Assembly (NCBI GenBank): GCA_029582165.1
Contig: CM055880.1
Coordinates: 3,906,001-3,970,000 of the forward strand
Direction of reading: 5' to 3'
Origin: Portulaca oleracea
Taxonomy: Eukaryota; Streptophyta; Magnoliopsida; Caryophyllales; Portulacaceae
DNA: 64,000 nt
The notes beneath the pieces were generated by a model. The model worked only from the letters and a program-made list of their open reading frames with translations. It did not search any database and was not told where the DNA came from. Of this stretch, positions 22,015 to 33,477 are shown one piece after another (within the stretch, counting starts at the first letter, position 1; the number at the start of each line of letters is the position of its first letter). Made by a program: the position numbers and the translations under genes.

Positions 22015-22996
22015 CGAATACCCTTTCTATAAAAAGTATTTGCTTTATTTAAATTGTTCCAAACGTGAGAATATGAGTCTTTATTAGATATATGTATGAG
22101 TTATTGTTATAAACTAAACTTTATATATATATATAGTTTATCATTTAAGTAGTAGCTATAATCTATAGAACTAAGATAAAAAATTAAAAATTAAAATAAA
22201 AAAATAACTAAATGTAGTAAAATATAAATATAAGTATATTTAAGCTAATTGGCAAAAAAATTCTATTTAAGATACGTGAATATTGTTTTCCTTTTCTTTA
22301 AAATTTAAGCAATTTTGTTCAAAGATAAACTTCACAAAATGCATAGTTAAGCCGCTGTTTAAAGATGCAAAATATATAGTTAAATCTTAATTCGGATGTC
22401 ATGACACTTGAAGACTCAATTATCATTATGGTATTACAACTTTGATATTTATGAAACTTTTTGAATTAATTACCACATAAATATGCAAACATTATTTTAT
22501 TTTTTCATCCATTATTATTATTTTGATTGTTCAATTGTCACTATTAACCACATGAGGAAACACAACTAGAATGCATACCATACCACATTTAAAATAAAAA
22601 TAGAGGCAATACCCCATAAAAATAAGTGAGCTGAAAAAACAAAAGCAAAAGGAGAAAACAACCACACAAACACATTCATCGACAAAATGTCTCATTTCAA
22701 TTCAATTTGACATCCATCCATCCCTCCATCCCATTCTCCCTACATGTCTCTTTTGCTCCATCACAAAACACCACCCAAAATACTACAAATAAACTTTCAT
22801 AAATTAAACTAATTAACCTACTCATCATTAACATTAAAAAAAAAAAAGAGTGGAACTAAATAAAAAAAATTAAAAACCCCATACATCAATCATTAATCCA
22901 TATCCTCCATGTTAGTGGGAAAACTGCAAAAAAAAAAAAAAAAAAGAAGGTTAAATTCAACAATTATTCAGGCAAAAAAAAATAAAATCCCATCTC
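22015..22996. other. intergenic region, 3' side of the ZHD gene
   Basis: Very AT-rich, with poly-A runs at about 22840 and 22929-22945. The proximal part should hold the 3' untranslated region of the minus-strand ZHD gene. Nothing else was recognised. Confidence 0.5.
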
Positions 22997-23986
22997 TCAT
23001 TGGGCCTCTTGTGCTCCTCCATGACCATTATTAGCATAAAACTCATGATAAACCACTGCTCCTCCACAATTACTGCTACCATTGTTGCTACTGCTCCCTC
23101 CATTAATGCTGTGGTTATGATGTTGATGATGGTGTTCATCATCACCATCACCATCACCATCATCATCAACATGATGCTGATGTTGATGATGCTGCTGATG
23201 ATCTTTCTCTGATCTGGGTCTTGATGAAGATGAATTATTGTTGTTGTTTTTGTTGTTGTGCATCCATACTTTGAAAACCCCTCTTTCAACCCCAGCATTT
23301 CTGCAGAATTCCTCAACTAATCTTTCTTCTCCTCTTCTCAATCTCCACCCGATTTTTCCGGCGAATTCCTGCATCTTCTCCTTCTGTTCTTGGCTGAATT
23401 TCGTCCGGAATCTCTTCTTGCTCCGGTGTTTGTTGGTGGTTGTCGCGGTGGTGGGGGTGGTGGTCAGGTGGCCGTTGAAGTACACGGCCACCCTCGGATC
23501 GATCTCGTCCGACGGTCCAGATGGGCTCTGCCCGCTTAGAGAGAGGAGGAGCTGGGAAGCAGACGGCGGCGACGACCGGACCCCACGCGCCGCCGGGGGG
23601 TGGTGGTGGAGCGGGGCGGGGTCGTCGGGGTCACGGCGGTGGAAGTTGCGGTGGCACCCGCAGGCAGCGCACTTCAGCGAGGTGGGGTCCGCCGGGTTGA
23701 AGGTGGGCCCCGGCATGAACTCGCAGCAACCGTCAAGCGCGTGGCCTCCACTGCTCGCCGCGTGGTTTTTCATGCACTCTCTGTACGTCACCACCACCGC
23801 CGACGACGGCGCGTCTTCCCCCGGCGCGTGGTGGTGTGGGTGTGGGTGGGGGTAGTGCGCGTGGGGGCGGGAGGGACGCGGGGTGGGAGGGGTGTCGGTG
23901 TCGGAGTCGGGGGTTCTCGTGACGGTGCTCGCCGGAGCTCCGCCGGGGACGGCGGCGGTGGGGCTGGTGATGAAATCCATCGCCAT
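22997..23986 (-). CDS. zinc-finger homeodomain (ZF-HD/ZHD) transcription factor
   Basis: A plant-specific nuclear transcription factor of 329 residues in one exon, as is usual for this family. The ATG at 23986 ([10 protein letters not shown]) is the first in frame; the frame extends slightly upstream without an ATG. Residues about 68-118 form the ZF-HD dimerisation domain: [20 protein letters not shown], then [16 protein letters not shown], with the expected Cys and His ligands. Residues about 190-247 form the homeodomain: [36 protein letters not shown] and the recognition helix [11 protein letters not shown]. The N-terminus is Pro/His-rich. The C-terminal ~75 residues are low complexity (Asn, Ser, then His/Asp-rich). 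The CDS is GC-rich compared with its AT-rich surroundings. I do not assign a numbered ortholog. Confidence 0.96.
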   Translation of the reverse strand: MAMDFITSPTAAVPGGAPASTVTRTPDSDTDTPPTPRPSRPHAHYPHPHPHHHAPGEDAPSSAVVVTYRECMKNHAASSGGHALDGCCEFMPGPTFNPADPTSLKCAACGCHRNFHRRDPDDPAPLHHHPPAARGVRSSPPSASQLLLSLSGQSPSGPSDEIDPRVAVYFNGHLTTTPTTATTTNKHRSKKRFRTKFSQEQKEKMQEFAGKIGWRLRRGEERLVEEFCRNAGVERGVFKVWMHNNKNNNNNSSSSRPRSEKDHQQHHQHQHHVDDDGDGDGDDEHHHQHHNHSINGGSSSNNGSSNCGGAVVYHEFYANNGHGGAQEAQ

Positions 23987-24090
23987 TGATTGCAAAAGAG
24001 AGGGAATTTGAGTGAATGATGAGAGAGAGTAATAAGGGTTTGTTTGGGAGGAGGGGGGAAAATGAGATGGGGAATATGAGGAGGGGCAAC

Positions 24091-24100
24091 AAATAAATAC
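24091..24100 (-). promoter_or_regulatory. TATA-like box of the ZHD gene
   Basis: On the minus strand the sequence reads GTATTTATTT, about 105 bp upstream of the start codon. It is followed by a pyrimidine-rich leader (CTCTCTCATC and similar) typical of plant 5' UTRs. Confidence 0.5.
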
Positions 24101-24154
24101 GGATTAAGACAAAGGATGAAGGTGTCTTTAAATTTTGGGGGAGGTGATTAAGGA

Positions 24155-24160
24155 CACGTG
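24155..24160. promoter_or_regulatory. G-box (CACGTG) upstream of the ZHD gene
   Basis: A perfect CACGTG within GACACGTGGC, the core bound by bZIP and bHLH factors and also part of ABRE sites. It lies about 55 bp upstream of the TATA-like site, a plausible regulatory distance. Function is inferred from position only. Confidence 0.5.
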
Positions 24161-24582
24161 GCGGAAGAAGAGAGTGGGAGAGCACATGAACCCAACTACG
24201 AGGCTTAATCTGATTGGATAACATTTGGGTTAATCACCCAATTGTTCAAGTTAAACCTTTATTAACCTTGCTTATGTAATGAGTCTTATGATACTGCATG
24301 GCTTTTTTTACTAATTTAGGGTTCAATTACAATTATGGCAATGTGACTAGGTTAATTACTTTAAGCTAACAGGGAAATCTCGTGGACTCTCCAAATTTAG
24401 GATCCAGGAGTGAAGTTTACCCATATGTTTTGTTTGTTTACAGGAAAATGTGAATTGATCCATGTATTTGTATGTTAAATATTAAATAATTGCTTTATTT
24501 ATTCCTTAATATAAGTTATTGCATCATATTAATATAATATTAGTATCACTTTGTTATATTGATCATTATTTTTATCAATTTA

Positions 24583-24859
24583 GGCTCTGTTCTTTTATAC
24601 GGCTGGCTGCAGTATGGCGCGGTGCGATGTGGTGGAATTGTGGTCGGTGTGGTTGAATTGTGATGGATTGTGGTAGGTTATTGGTAAATTATAGTGAGTT
24701 TTGTTTTTTATAATTGTAAATTGTATTGGTAAATGTGAAAAAGTTGATTGCGGTGAATTGTGGTAAATTGTAGTGGCCATGGATTGATATGTTGTGGTAG
24801 ATTGTGGTAAAGTGCGGTGTGTTGTGGCACTGCAGCCAGCGGTATAAAAAAATAGGGTT
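24583..24859. mobile_element. Tourist-like MITE (family T1)
   Basis: Left end GGCTCTGTTCTTTTATACGG and right end GCGGTATAAAAAAATAGGG, flanked by TTA at 24580-24582 and 24860-24862. The GCTGGCTGCAGT / ACTGCAGCCAGC segments pair next to the ends. Confidence 0.8.
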
Positions 24860-25263
24860 TTAATAAAATTGTTTAATCAATTGGACTATGAGTGTCTTCC
24901 TTAAGGGTATTTTTTAGGGAAATCTTACTCCGTTGTGCAATTGCATCCCGACAAGAGCATACAAGTCTGAATCTTTATTTCTTCCCTTGAGTCTATGACT
25001 CACTCCCTCTCTTGGTTTCCCTTCTGATTTTCAAAAAGATGGGGATGACGTTAAGTCCGCATAACCCTTTTTTCTCTTTCTGATCCGTCGAAATCAGTTT
25101 TTTCATACACTCTAGCATGTACATGGAGGGAAGACTGCTTATATTTGAATTCGGTCACACCCATGTTAGTTGTACTATAATGAAGCCTGTACGTAATTGT
25201 TGTTGATGTAATAAATTACATTACGAATATTTTCATCAATGTCTTCATTAACTGTAATTTTTA

Positions 25264-25345
25264 AGGCTCCGTTCTTTTATATGGTTGGTTGCAGTGTGGT
25301 AATGGCGCGATGTGGTGGAATTTGAAAAAGTGTGGTGAGTTGTGA
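25264..25345. mobile_element. Tourist-like MITE (family T1), left-arm fragment
   Basis: Only the left arm is present (AAGGCTCCGTTCTTTTATAT, then GTTGGTTGCAGTGTGG). No matching right end follows before unrelated sequence begins. Confidence 0.6.
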
Positions 25346-25422
25346 TAAAAGTCTTCATTGACAATATTTACTTTTTGCCATTATATTACATTGCCAACTA
25401 GAAAAATAATACACCAATATCC

Positions 25423-25520
25423 CTGTTCTTTGGTTAGGCTGGATATAACACTCTCAACTTATCATAACTTATCCAAATTTAACACAATTTCTCAAAAAAA
25501 ACATCATAACTTATTCCAAC
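25423..25520. mobile_element. fragment of Tourist-like family T2
   Basis: CCCTGTTCTTTGGTTAGGCT followed by AACTTATCATAACTTATCC matches one arm of the family seen at 30878 and 32070. It abuts the T1 copy beginning at 25538. Confidence 0.5.
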
Positions 25521-25537
25521 TTATCCATCTAAACTTA

Positions 25538-25745
25538 GGTCCTGTTATTTTATGCGGTATTTTGCGGTGTGGTGGAATTGTGGTAGGTTATTGGTATGTG
25601 GGGTAGGTAAGGAGAGAATGTAAAAAGTAGAGGAGAAAAGTGAAGAGAGAGAAAAGTAATGATTTGTGGCAAACTGCGGTAAATTGTGGCAAACTACGAT
25701 GAGCTGTGGTACCGCAGTTTATAAACCGCAGAAAAAAACAGGGTC
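25538..25745. mobile_element. Tourist-like MITE (family T1)
   Basis: Left end GGTCCTGTTATTTTATGCGG and right end CCGCAGAAAAAAACAGGGTC, flanked by TTA at 25535-25537 and 25746-25748. Confidence 0.85.
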
Positions 25746-26314
25746 TTAAAATAACATAACCAAATAACACGACCTTAAAATGAAAATGAAAAGAAATAGT
25801 CAAATTTATCTTTTATTTGATCAAACACAATTGTCAATATCTTATTTATTTCTCATTGTACTCTATACATCAACTATACATAAAATTGCCCAAGTGTAAC
25901 AGAGGTACATGCATGCATTCCTGGCGGACTATTAACTATTTCAAACTTGTACTTGACATGCACCCATAACAACTTTATCATATGTACGAAGGGCCGGTTC
26001 ATTTTATTGATAATCAAGGTATGATTTAAAGTCGTATTTGGTAAATTTAAGTAAATTTTTTTATAAATGTAAGTAAATAATTTCGATAATTTTTGTAAAT
26101 TTAATTAAATACTTTTGATAAGTTTAAGTCAGTAACTTTTAATTAACTATTATTTACCCATAAAATTGACAAATTCTAATTCGACAATATTTATTCTTAG
26201 CTTGTAGGTTATGAACAAAGAGATTATGAACAAAGAGACCGTAACCACACCGTTGTAAATTACGTTAAATAACTAAATACATATTACAGAAAACATTTGC
26301 ATCTTTTTCCTGAA

Positions 26315-26653
26315 CAAAAAATTACTCAGAGGTACCCTAACTTTTGGCGAAATGTTTTTCAGGTACCCCAACTTTTCAAAACTCATTTTGGGGTACCCTT
26401 TACTTTTTGAGATAGAAATTATTAGGTGTTTTTTCGGTCATTAATTTGGTTAAGTGGCCGAAATACCCTTGTTATTCCATTTTTTAAGAAAGACCCTTAA
26501 AGAAGAAGAATAAGGGTATTTCGGTCATTTAATAAAATTGATGGTTGAAAAAACACCAAATAATTACTAACCCAAAAGTAAAGACTTCAAAATGAGTTTT
26601 AAAGTGCAGATCGAAAATAGTTTCAAATTTTGTGCACTCCGAGTAATTTTTTG
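26315..26653. mobile_element. putative Mutator-like MITE (second type)
   Basis: Left end CAAAAAATTACTCAGAG and the reverse complement of the right end, CAAAAAATTACTCGGAG, are inverted repeats of about 17 bp with one mismatch. The flanks TTTCCTGAA (26306-26314) and TCTTCTGAA (26654-26662) match at 7 of 9 positions, consistent with an old 9-bp duplication. The interior repeats GGTACCCTAACTTTT-type sequence. Confidence 0.6.
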
Positions 26654-27008
26654 TCTTCTGAAGCTCCATAATTTCTCTATTTTTTTCTGGTGAATAATAT
26701 ATATATATAATATGTATTAAATTTCATTATTTTTAGTTATAATTTTTAAGAAATACTTTTTCATTTCCCTTTTTTTAATTCTGGCTGAATGAACACTTGT
26801 TGAATGTAATAATTGTTCACAAGAATCATGTCCATTTCAATTTACAAGGCTATAAATTCCCCTCTTATGCATATGGTGGTCCAATATTTAGAAGATTACA
26901 GAGTTAAGCATAAGGACAATTTTCAACTTACAAACATTCAATGCTGCAGCTAGCTTTGAGCTTTCTCCCCCCTGCTACTTGTATTGCCATTTGCATTGCC
27001 CTATAATC

Positions 27009-27009
<1 letters not shown>

Positions 27010-27070
<61 letters not shown>
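27010..27070. repeat. (TAA)n microsatellite
   Basis: About 20 uninterrupted AAT triplets ending in AGCTAGCTAG. Confidence 0.98.
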
Positions 27071-27071
<1 letters not shown>

Positions 27072-27320
27072 GCTAGCTAGTAGCTACCATTATCTTAGCC
27101 ATACAGAATTTTGAAAAGTTTCAGATTCTCTAGTTGTTTTCCTTCTTTAAATGATCGATTAATATTTTTAACTTTATCACCATGAATATATGATGCATCT
27201 TTCTTTCAACTTTCTTTTTCTAAAAGTATATATGATACCAAAATTGTGGATAAAATCGTTAAAGTTTACTGCATATAGACACATAGATAGGTTTTTTTTT
27301 TTCTTTACATAAGTATTTAT

Positions 27321-27420
27321 GGCCATGTTCTTTGGTTATGTCGGATATAACTCTTCAACTTATGTTAACTTATCTTAACTTATTTATCCAAATCTGAAAA
27401 TAACTTAATCAAAGAATATG
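27321..27420. mobile_element. fragment of Tourist-like family T2
   Basis: GGCCATGTTCTTTGGTTATG followed by AACTTATCTTAACTTATTTA corresponds to one arm of the T2 family. The other end is absent or beyond recognition. Confidence 0.45.
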
Positions 27421-27447
27421 GTATGTTAATGTTAAAAGTTATCAAAG

Positions 27448-27450
<3 letters not shown>

Positions 27451-27495
<45 letters not shown>
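27451..27495. repeat. (TA)n microsatellite
   Basis: About 22 TA dinucleotides; a potential cruciform and a common site of length change. Confidence 0.98.
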
Positions 27496-27498
<3 letters not shown>

Positions 27499-27982
27499 AT
27501 GCACAAAAAATAAGTTGTTAAGATTTATATGTCTCTTTTTACGAGAGTTATAAGTCTCAACTAGAATTGAGGTTATTTTCGGTCTGATTTTAAGCTCTAA
27601 TAAATTAAGCATGTATATATATTGTGTTTGTACTTTCATTATTTTGTATAGACATATATACCCACAAGTAGCTCTAGAATTGATGCATTATTAATACAAG
27701 TCACACCTAAATAAATTGAAAACAAAGGGGGAATGACTTGGTCTATGTGGGTTAGGAAATCTGGTCAAATATTACCTGGTGATTTCTAATTAACCAGCCT
27801 TTTTTAGTGGCGTAATAAATTGCCTTGTTGATTAAGAGTAGTACAAGTTTTGTTGGAGATGTCCTTAATTTTAGGTTTAAGGGTCTTCATAAAAGGAAGG
27901 AGAGTGTTTTCATGTTTGCGGAATTGAATTCGTGGAATTTCCTCACGACAACTTGGATGGCATGGCGTGTGTAGCAAGGTTG

Positions 27983-28132
27983 TTAAAATCGAGATCGTAA
28001 CTCGAAACTATGAGGAAATTAGGATCGGAAATTAGCCCGTGTAGGATCGTGGATCGTGTGTAAATAGTAGAACCGTATTGAGGATTTCAGACCATAAAAT
28101 CGTAGGATCGTAAATCAGGATCGAGATTTTAA
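27983..28132. repeat. small inverted-end element of the AGGATCGTA type
   Basis: Ends TTAAAATCGAGATCG and, inverted from the right, TTAAAATCTCGATCC. The interior is made of GGATCGT and GATCGTAA variants. It is probably a MITE, but no clean target duplication was seen. Confidence 0.4.
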
Positions 28133-29617
28133 TAATTATGGTGTGGAGTGGCGAAGTTTTCTTGTGGTATATAGGTTTCATTCGTGACGACCCAATGATT
28201 ACAGTGAAGTTGTTTGAAGGAGAAATAGCGCAGAGAGAAGTTTGCAAATTCTAAGAAATAGTTCTTTTCTCCTTTATTATTATATGTATTGTGATGTTCT
28301 TGTTGACTTTTTATTGTTATCATGCCATTGCTTTTTGCTATTTCACTTTATTGTTACAAACTTATCAGCCTGAACATGCTTTAACTTATGAAAAAAAGGT
28401 CATGTATGCAATTCTACTTCATGAATTACACTCTAATCTTCCTTTTAATTTGTACTACTTTTAGAAAAACAATGAACACAGCTTAATAGAATAAAAAAAA
28501 TTAGTAAGTTGTCAAAATGGCCTTCTTAAAATTAGTACAATGTTAGGAAAGGTTATTTGTGTGTAGAGTATAATAGTTGTTGGGATTGTAAATTAACGGG
28601 TGAAAAAGACAAAAGGTTAGGTCATTTGCAATTAAAAAGATGGAGTGGTATAGTAGCACATGTAATTAGCTGCCTTGATTTAGGGTTCTAAAAAACTAAT
28701 CAGATTATGGTGAAAATTATAAATGAAGATAAGTCAGTAAATATACCATCTTCGCTAGATTTCAATTATTTTTTGTTAGGTTGTCACTTTAAAATAGATA
28801 CCAAACAATATAATAGTGTTTTAGGTGGCTTTCAATGTTATTTTCGAAAGACGAATTTATGAGAATAAGTATTTCATGAATTTCGGTTCATAAAAATAAG
28901 CCCGCCTGGCCGCCTACACCTAATTAAATCCCTTGTACAATCAGTCTTGTTGCTAGAGTATTTCTCAGGGTAATTTGGACTAGATTTTTTCCTAACTTTA
29001 GATTCTTTTGTGGTTTACACGAGTGATTACGTACATTTCATTGCCTAACTAATTAAGGTTTATGTCAAATTATTCCATACTAAGCAGTTAAGATGCCAAT
29101 TAAATATGTTGACTTTGAATTCACACGAAAACATGCATTTGGATTTCTAACTACTTTTTCAAAATTTTACTAATTAATCAATAATTAATTAAATTTAATT
29201 TAGTAGGACAACAAGGTTGACTGTAACAAGTACAAGTTTAGAACACGCTTTTAAAACGTAAACCTAACAATAGTTAGATGGGTAATTAAATAGTGGGCAT
29301 GCATCATAAATCATATTGCATGGTCGTAATTGCATGGTGGTCCGACATATTAGAAAAAGTAGGGCGATATATTGAACAAGAAACTATTGCAAGTGCGGCC
29401 ATTGAAAACTTTAATAACTAAGCTAGTTAGCTAGTTTTAATAGGAGAGAATTTACTAATTAATTACTTATTTGTCACTCAAGTTGTCAGTTCAGTACAGA
29501 CGCTGTATCACAACTACCACCTTCATATCCTGTTCTTTATGTGATTGATATGGTGCATAAATGGTGTGGTATGTATGGTAATTTTGTGGAAAGTATCATA
29601 CCATGTGGAATAATATA
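28133..29617. other. intergenic region
   Basis: No gene or complete element was recognised. Short open frames here lack any family resemblance. Confidence 0.5.
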
Positions 29618-29832
29618 CTCCCTCCGTTCTAAATTAATTGTCACTTTGATTAAACTTTGACCGTTAATTACTTACTCATTACAATGAGTTACAATATAAA
29701 ATTACTTCCATTATAATTGTTAGGAAAATATCTTTCTAATGACAGTAATTTTGTATTGTAACTCATTATATTGAGTGAGTAATTTACGGTCAAAGTTTCG
29801 TCAAAATGACAATTAATTTGGAACGGAGGTAG
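29618..29832. mobile_element. Stowaway MITE
   Basis: Starts CTCCCTCCGTTCTAAATTAA and ends TTAATTTGGAACGGAGGTAG, flanked by TA. The arms pair along most of the element (TTACAATGAGTTACAATA and its inverse). Confidence 0.92.
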
Positions 29833-29875
29833 TAGTAAAATTTGTGAAAAGTGTGATTGATGTGCATGATAGAGT

Positions 29876-30008
29876 CCAACAACGACGACAACAACAACAA
29901 CAACAACCTCCCATGAGTCATGTTTGAGTGTGGTATGGGGGACCCTAATATAGGCAGCCTTACCCCCATAAACAAAAGTTCATGAAGAGACTGATTCCGA
30001 CGGAAATT
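29876..30008 (-). mobile_element. 5'-truncated SINE with (TTG)n tail and 13-bp target duplication
   Basis: TGCATGATAGAGT occurs at 29863-29875 and again at 30009-30021, a perfect 13-bp duplication. Read on the minus strand the body includes GGGGGTAAGGCTGCCTATAT and ends in GGTTGTTGTTGTTGTTGTTG, the 3' pattern of plant SINEs whose tails are TTG repeats. The pol III A and B boxes at the 5' end are missing, so the copy is truncated. Confidence 0.85.
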
Positions 30009-30037
30009 TGCATGATAGAGTGTGGAAAAATATTAAA

Positions 30038-30290
30038 CGGTATGGTGAATTGTGGTACCGCACCACACCGCACCGCACAAAAGAATACGACCCACTGTTT
30101 TTTTGTGCAGTGTGATGCGATACCACACCACACCGTACTCTTTAATTTTCCACCACACTTTTTTTCTCATCTATTTTTCACATTCTCTCTTAACCTACCA
30201 CAACTTTCATCACAATTCACCGCACTTTTTCAAATTTCACCGTACCGCACTATTTCCACACCGCAACCAACCGTATAAAAGAATTGGACC
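30038..30290. mobile_element. Tourist-like MITEs (family T1), a partial plus a second copy
   Basis: A right end (ACCGCACAAAAGAATACGACC, about 30075-30093) is followed at once by a second element (GTTTTTTTGTGCAGTGTGATG). That second copy ends in CCGTATAAAAGAATTGGACC before TTA at 30291. The two copies appear to abut or to be rearranged. Confidence 0.6.
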
Positions 30291-30877
30291 TTAATAAGCT
30301 TGTATTCTTTTGTTAAGTAATTAGATTTTTTCCTAATTTCGAACCGCTACAAGTTAACACATAGAACAAATAAAGAGAAAAATTTAAAATTTTCTTTTAT
30401 TTTGTTACAATATAGGTCAAAATATAATTTGGTGGTATTTTGAAATTTTTTAAAATTTAAATGATCAGCGAATAATCCTTTCATATAAAATTAGATTTCA
30501 TTTTAATAACTGGTCAATCAATGAAATAAAAATGGAAATAAAAATAAAAAGAACATAAGGGAAAGAATCTCCATCTTTTATTTGAGGTCGAGGCATGTGT
30601 GCCTTTAATTTTCGGACCACATTTCTCATGCTATGGCCGTATATGAGCACTTTTGTTATCACTTGAATTTATGTATCTACTCCCTTTGGTCCTAATTATT
30701 CATCTTTTAAATAATTTTTAAATTCATAATTTTTATGATTTTTATATTTTCAATAATAATAATTTTATTAATTTTAGCTTAATTAATAATTTAAGTAAGT
30801 ACCAAATAAAAAGGATGGACGGAATAATAATTTCTTTACGTACAAGATGTCTCTTCTTACATGAAAATGTCCAATTA

Positions 30878-31031
30878 GGCCATGTTTTTTGGATGAGTTG
30901 TTTTCAAGTTAGGATAGTTAGGTTTTGATAAGTTATGATGGTTGTTTTTAGGAATTGTGTTTTTTTGAGAAATTGTGTTAGATTGAGATAATTGTGGAGA
31001 GTTAGAATCAACCTAACAAAAGAATATGACC
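30878..31031. mobile_element. Tourist-like MITE, family T2
   Basis: Left end GGCCATGTTTTTTGGATGAG and right end CCTAACAAAAGAATATGACC, flanked by TTA at 30875-30877 and 31032-31034. The interior differs from T1: it is made of AAGTTATGATGG and GATAATTGTGG-type sequence. Confidence 0.75.
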
Positions 31032-31483
31032 TTATATCATCTCTCATATCAGAATATTTCAAAATTATATAAACTCTTGGGAAAATATGTTTTTCAATTA
31101 ATGATGAAATGACCTATTTTAACAACCTGAATTGTTGTTTGGGGGAACTTTTTAGATTTATGTATATCTTTCTTGGTGGTAAAGTGAAATTTTACGATCT
31201 ATAAAATCAACTGAGAATCAATTCTACGTTTTATCTTTTTTCTCATTGCAAATCTACCAAAGTATATGCGGGCTTGACCTTAGTATAATACCAATACATT
31301 TTGTTATGAACCTTCCTTTGAATTTAATTCTAATATTTTTTGGATGATTTATTTTGAATTTTTTTATTGAATTTATTATAGTAAACTTAGGCCCCGTTAT
31401 TTCATACTTCACTTATTTTACCAGTTTTTTTTATTTTTATTTTTTACTTTACCTGCTGTATTTACCTTATTTACAAAATATTA

Positions 31484-31783
31484 CGGGGGTGTTTGGTTAC
31501 TCAACTTTTTTGGTAGCTTTTAGCTTTTTAGATAGTTTTTAGCTTTTTGACCAAGGTTAAAAAACTACTTGAGTCGTTTGGTAAGTAGCTTTTCCTATTA
31601 TATTTTTAGACCCAATAAGCTAGTTTTCAAAAAGCTATTTGATGAAACTTTTTGAGGTAGCTTGTTACAAAAAACTAATTTGCCAAACACTTTTCCTGCA
31701 ATCAGCTAACTTAAATAGCTGAAGTCAAACAACTAATTCAAACAACTACCAGCTAACAGCTAGCAGCTGGTTGGCGAACAAGG
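31484..31783. mobile_element. putative MITE with TGTTTGG-like ends
   Basis: Left end GGGGGTGTTTGGTTACTCAA and, inverted from the right, GACCTTGTTCGCCAACCAGC share the core TGTTYG...AAC. The interior is TTTTTAGCTTTTT on the left and CAGCTAACAGCTAGCAGCTG on the right. No duplication could be fixed, so the class (hAT or Harbinger) is open. Confidence 0.4.
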
Positions 31784-31869
31784 TCTATATACATTTTTTT
31801 AACCTGGCTTTCCTTACGTACCTTTTCTTATTTGCCGTTCCTTTACCTTACATTCTTCTTCCTTACATT

Positions 31870-32019
31870 CTTCTTTTATGCGGTACTGCAAGTTACGCAA
31901 TTTACCGCAACCTACCGCGACTCACCACAAATTACCATTATTTTTTTTACTATGTCTACCGCAATTTATCGCACCGCAACTTATCACACCGCAAATTAAC
32001 CATATAAAAGAACGGTGCC
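31870..32019. mobile_element. Tourist-like MITE (family T1), left end truncated
   Basis: Begins within the left terminus (TTCTTTTATGCGGTACTGC) and ends with CCATATAAAAGAACGGTGCC before TAA. The interior is CCGCAACCTACCGCGACTCA-type. Confidence 0.65.
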
Positions 32020-32069
32020 TAAAACCTAAAGATAAGAACAATTGAGCTAAAACGAGCCTATGTGTCATT

Positions 32070-32259
32070 TGGGCCTTGTTCTTTGGGTGATTTATTTTCA
32101 AATTATGATAGTTAGATTTGGATAAGTTATAGATAAGTTACGATGTTTTTGAGGAATTGTGTTTTTAGAGTAGTTGTGTTTTTTGCGAAATTGTTTTAGG
32201 TTGAGATAAATTATGATAAGTTATGAGAGTTAGAACCAACCTATCAAAAGAACGAGTCC
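32070..32259. mobile_element. Tourist-like MITE, family T2
   Basis: Left end GGGCCTTGTTCTTTGGGTGA, right end CTATCAAAAGAACGAGTCC followed by TTA. The interior GATAAGTTATAGATAAGTTA is shared with the copy at 30878. Confidence 0.65.
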
Positions 32260-32282
32260 TTAAACCTTTGTATATGAACTTA

Positions 32283-32517
32283 GGCTCTGTTCTTTTCTGC
32301 GGTTGGCAAATTGCGATACCACAACATACCGCAGTCTGCCAAAACTCACCACACTTTACCACAAATCATTACTTTTCTTTTTCCTCACTTTTTTCCTCTA
32401 CTTTTTACATTCTCTCTCATCACCTACCTCTCATACCAATAACCTACCACAATTCCACCATACTTCACCACATCATACCGCAAAATACCACAGAAAAGAA
32501 CAAGGCTTTAACTAGAG
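32283..32517. mobile_element. Tourist-like MITE (family T1)
   Basis: Left end GGCTCTGTTCTTTTCTGCGG and right end ACCACAGAAAAGAACAAGGC, flanked by TTA at 32280-32282 and 32518-32520. Confidence 0.85.
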
Positions 32518-33196
32518 GAAAAAAAATTACACTCAGCTATTCTTTGTGATATTATTGATGATGCATGAATGTTGAAACAAACAAAAATGACAGTAGCAAG
32601 TGGAACATCATTTGACAGAAAAGCCACAGTTAAGACCTACATAATTAAATAAGATAATTAGGAAAATAGGAATCAAATTCAAAGTGGAAATAGTAATAAG
32701 ATCGATTTGAAATAAGTATTACTCGAAAAAGTAGGATTAATTAGAGCCAATATAATGTCCTGAGGACTGACAACGTATCTTGATGACTGTTGAATTGGCA
32801 TGCGTGAATATATGTGCATGTCGACTGATACAAACTACTGTATGCGTCACTGTGAGACTGACAAAGATATAAACTTGCAGATCATTCAGATTTGACTAAT
32901 TTAAACCTAAACCTAGCTAGGGTTTTGGGTTTACTTGGTCAATCACAAACAATTAATTAGGTTTAATCTTTAACCAGTTGTATTATTGGGAATGACAAAG
33001 CATGGTAGTATCAATTACTGTCATAATTTTCAAATGGATTTGATATTTGGGTCTTCTATTTTGTCTCATCATATCGATTACTATCATAAATTTTCAACTA
33101 ATTGCATCATTAAGTTTTGTTGTTGATGTTTCATCAACCTGTCTTGATGTATCCATGGCCGGTCAAAATGATTAACGAAAACACAAATGTCTGAAG

Positions 33197-33477
33197 CAGC
33201 GCTAACAAAAATTTGGGTCGGATAAATTCGGACAATGTCAAAATCAGATGAAAAATTTATGTTCGAACCCGGTTTTATTTCGGGTCGAAACAGGTCGGAC
33301 AATTCGGACGAAGCAAAAATCGGATTCGGATAATAGAAAAAAGAGAATTTTTTTGTCCGAATATTCGCTCAATATCAAAATTCGGACGAAAAATCTATGT
33401 CCAGACCCGATTTTTCCGAGTCGAACAATTCGTGAAATTCGAGTTGGACGAAATTTTGCTAGCGCTAGTCTGAAGAG
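33197..33477. mobile_element. Mutator-like MITE, copy 2 (281 bp)
   Basis: GTCTGAAG is duplicated exactly at 33189-33196 and 33478-33485. The ends are inverted: AGCGCTAACAAAAATTTGGG at the start and AGCGCTAGCAAAATTTCGTC from the other side. The interior repeats TTCGGGTCG, GGTCGGACAATTCGGAC and GTCCGAATATTCG. It matches the copies at 4921 and 60428 along its length. Confidence 0.9.

Noticed and set aside
23238..23989. Long open frames on the plus strand opposite the ZHD gene
   Set aside because: They are shadows of the GC-rich ZHD coding sequence on the other strand and have no family resemblance.
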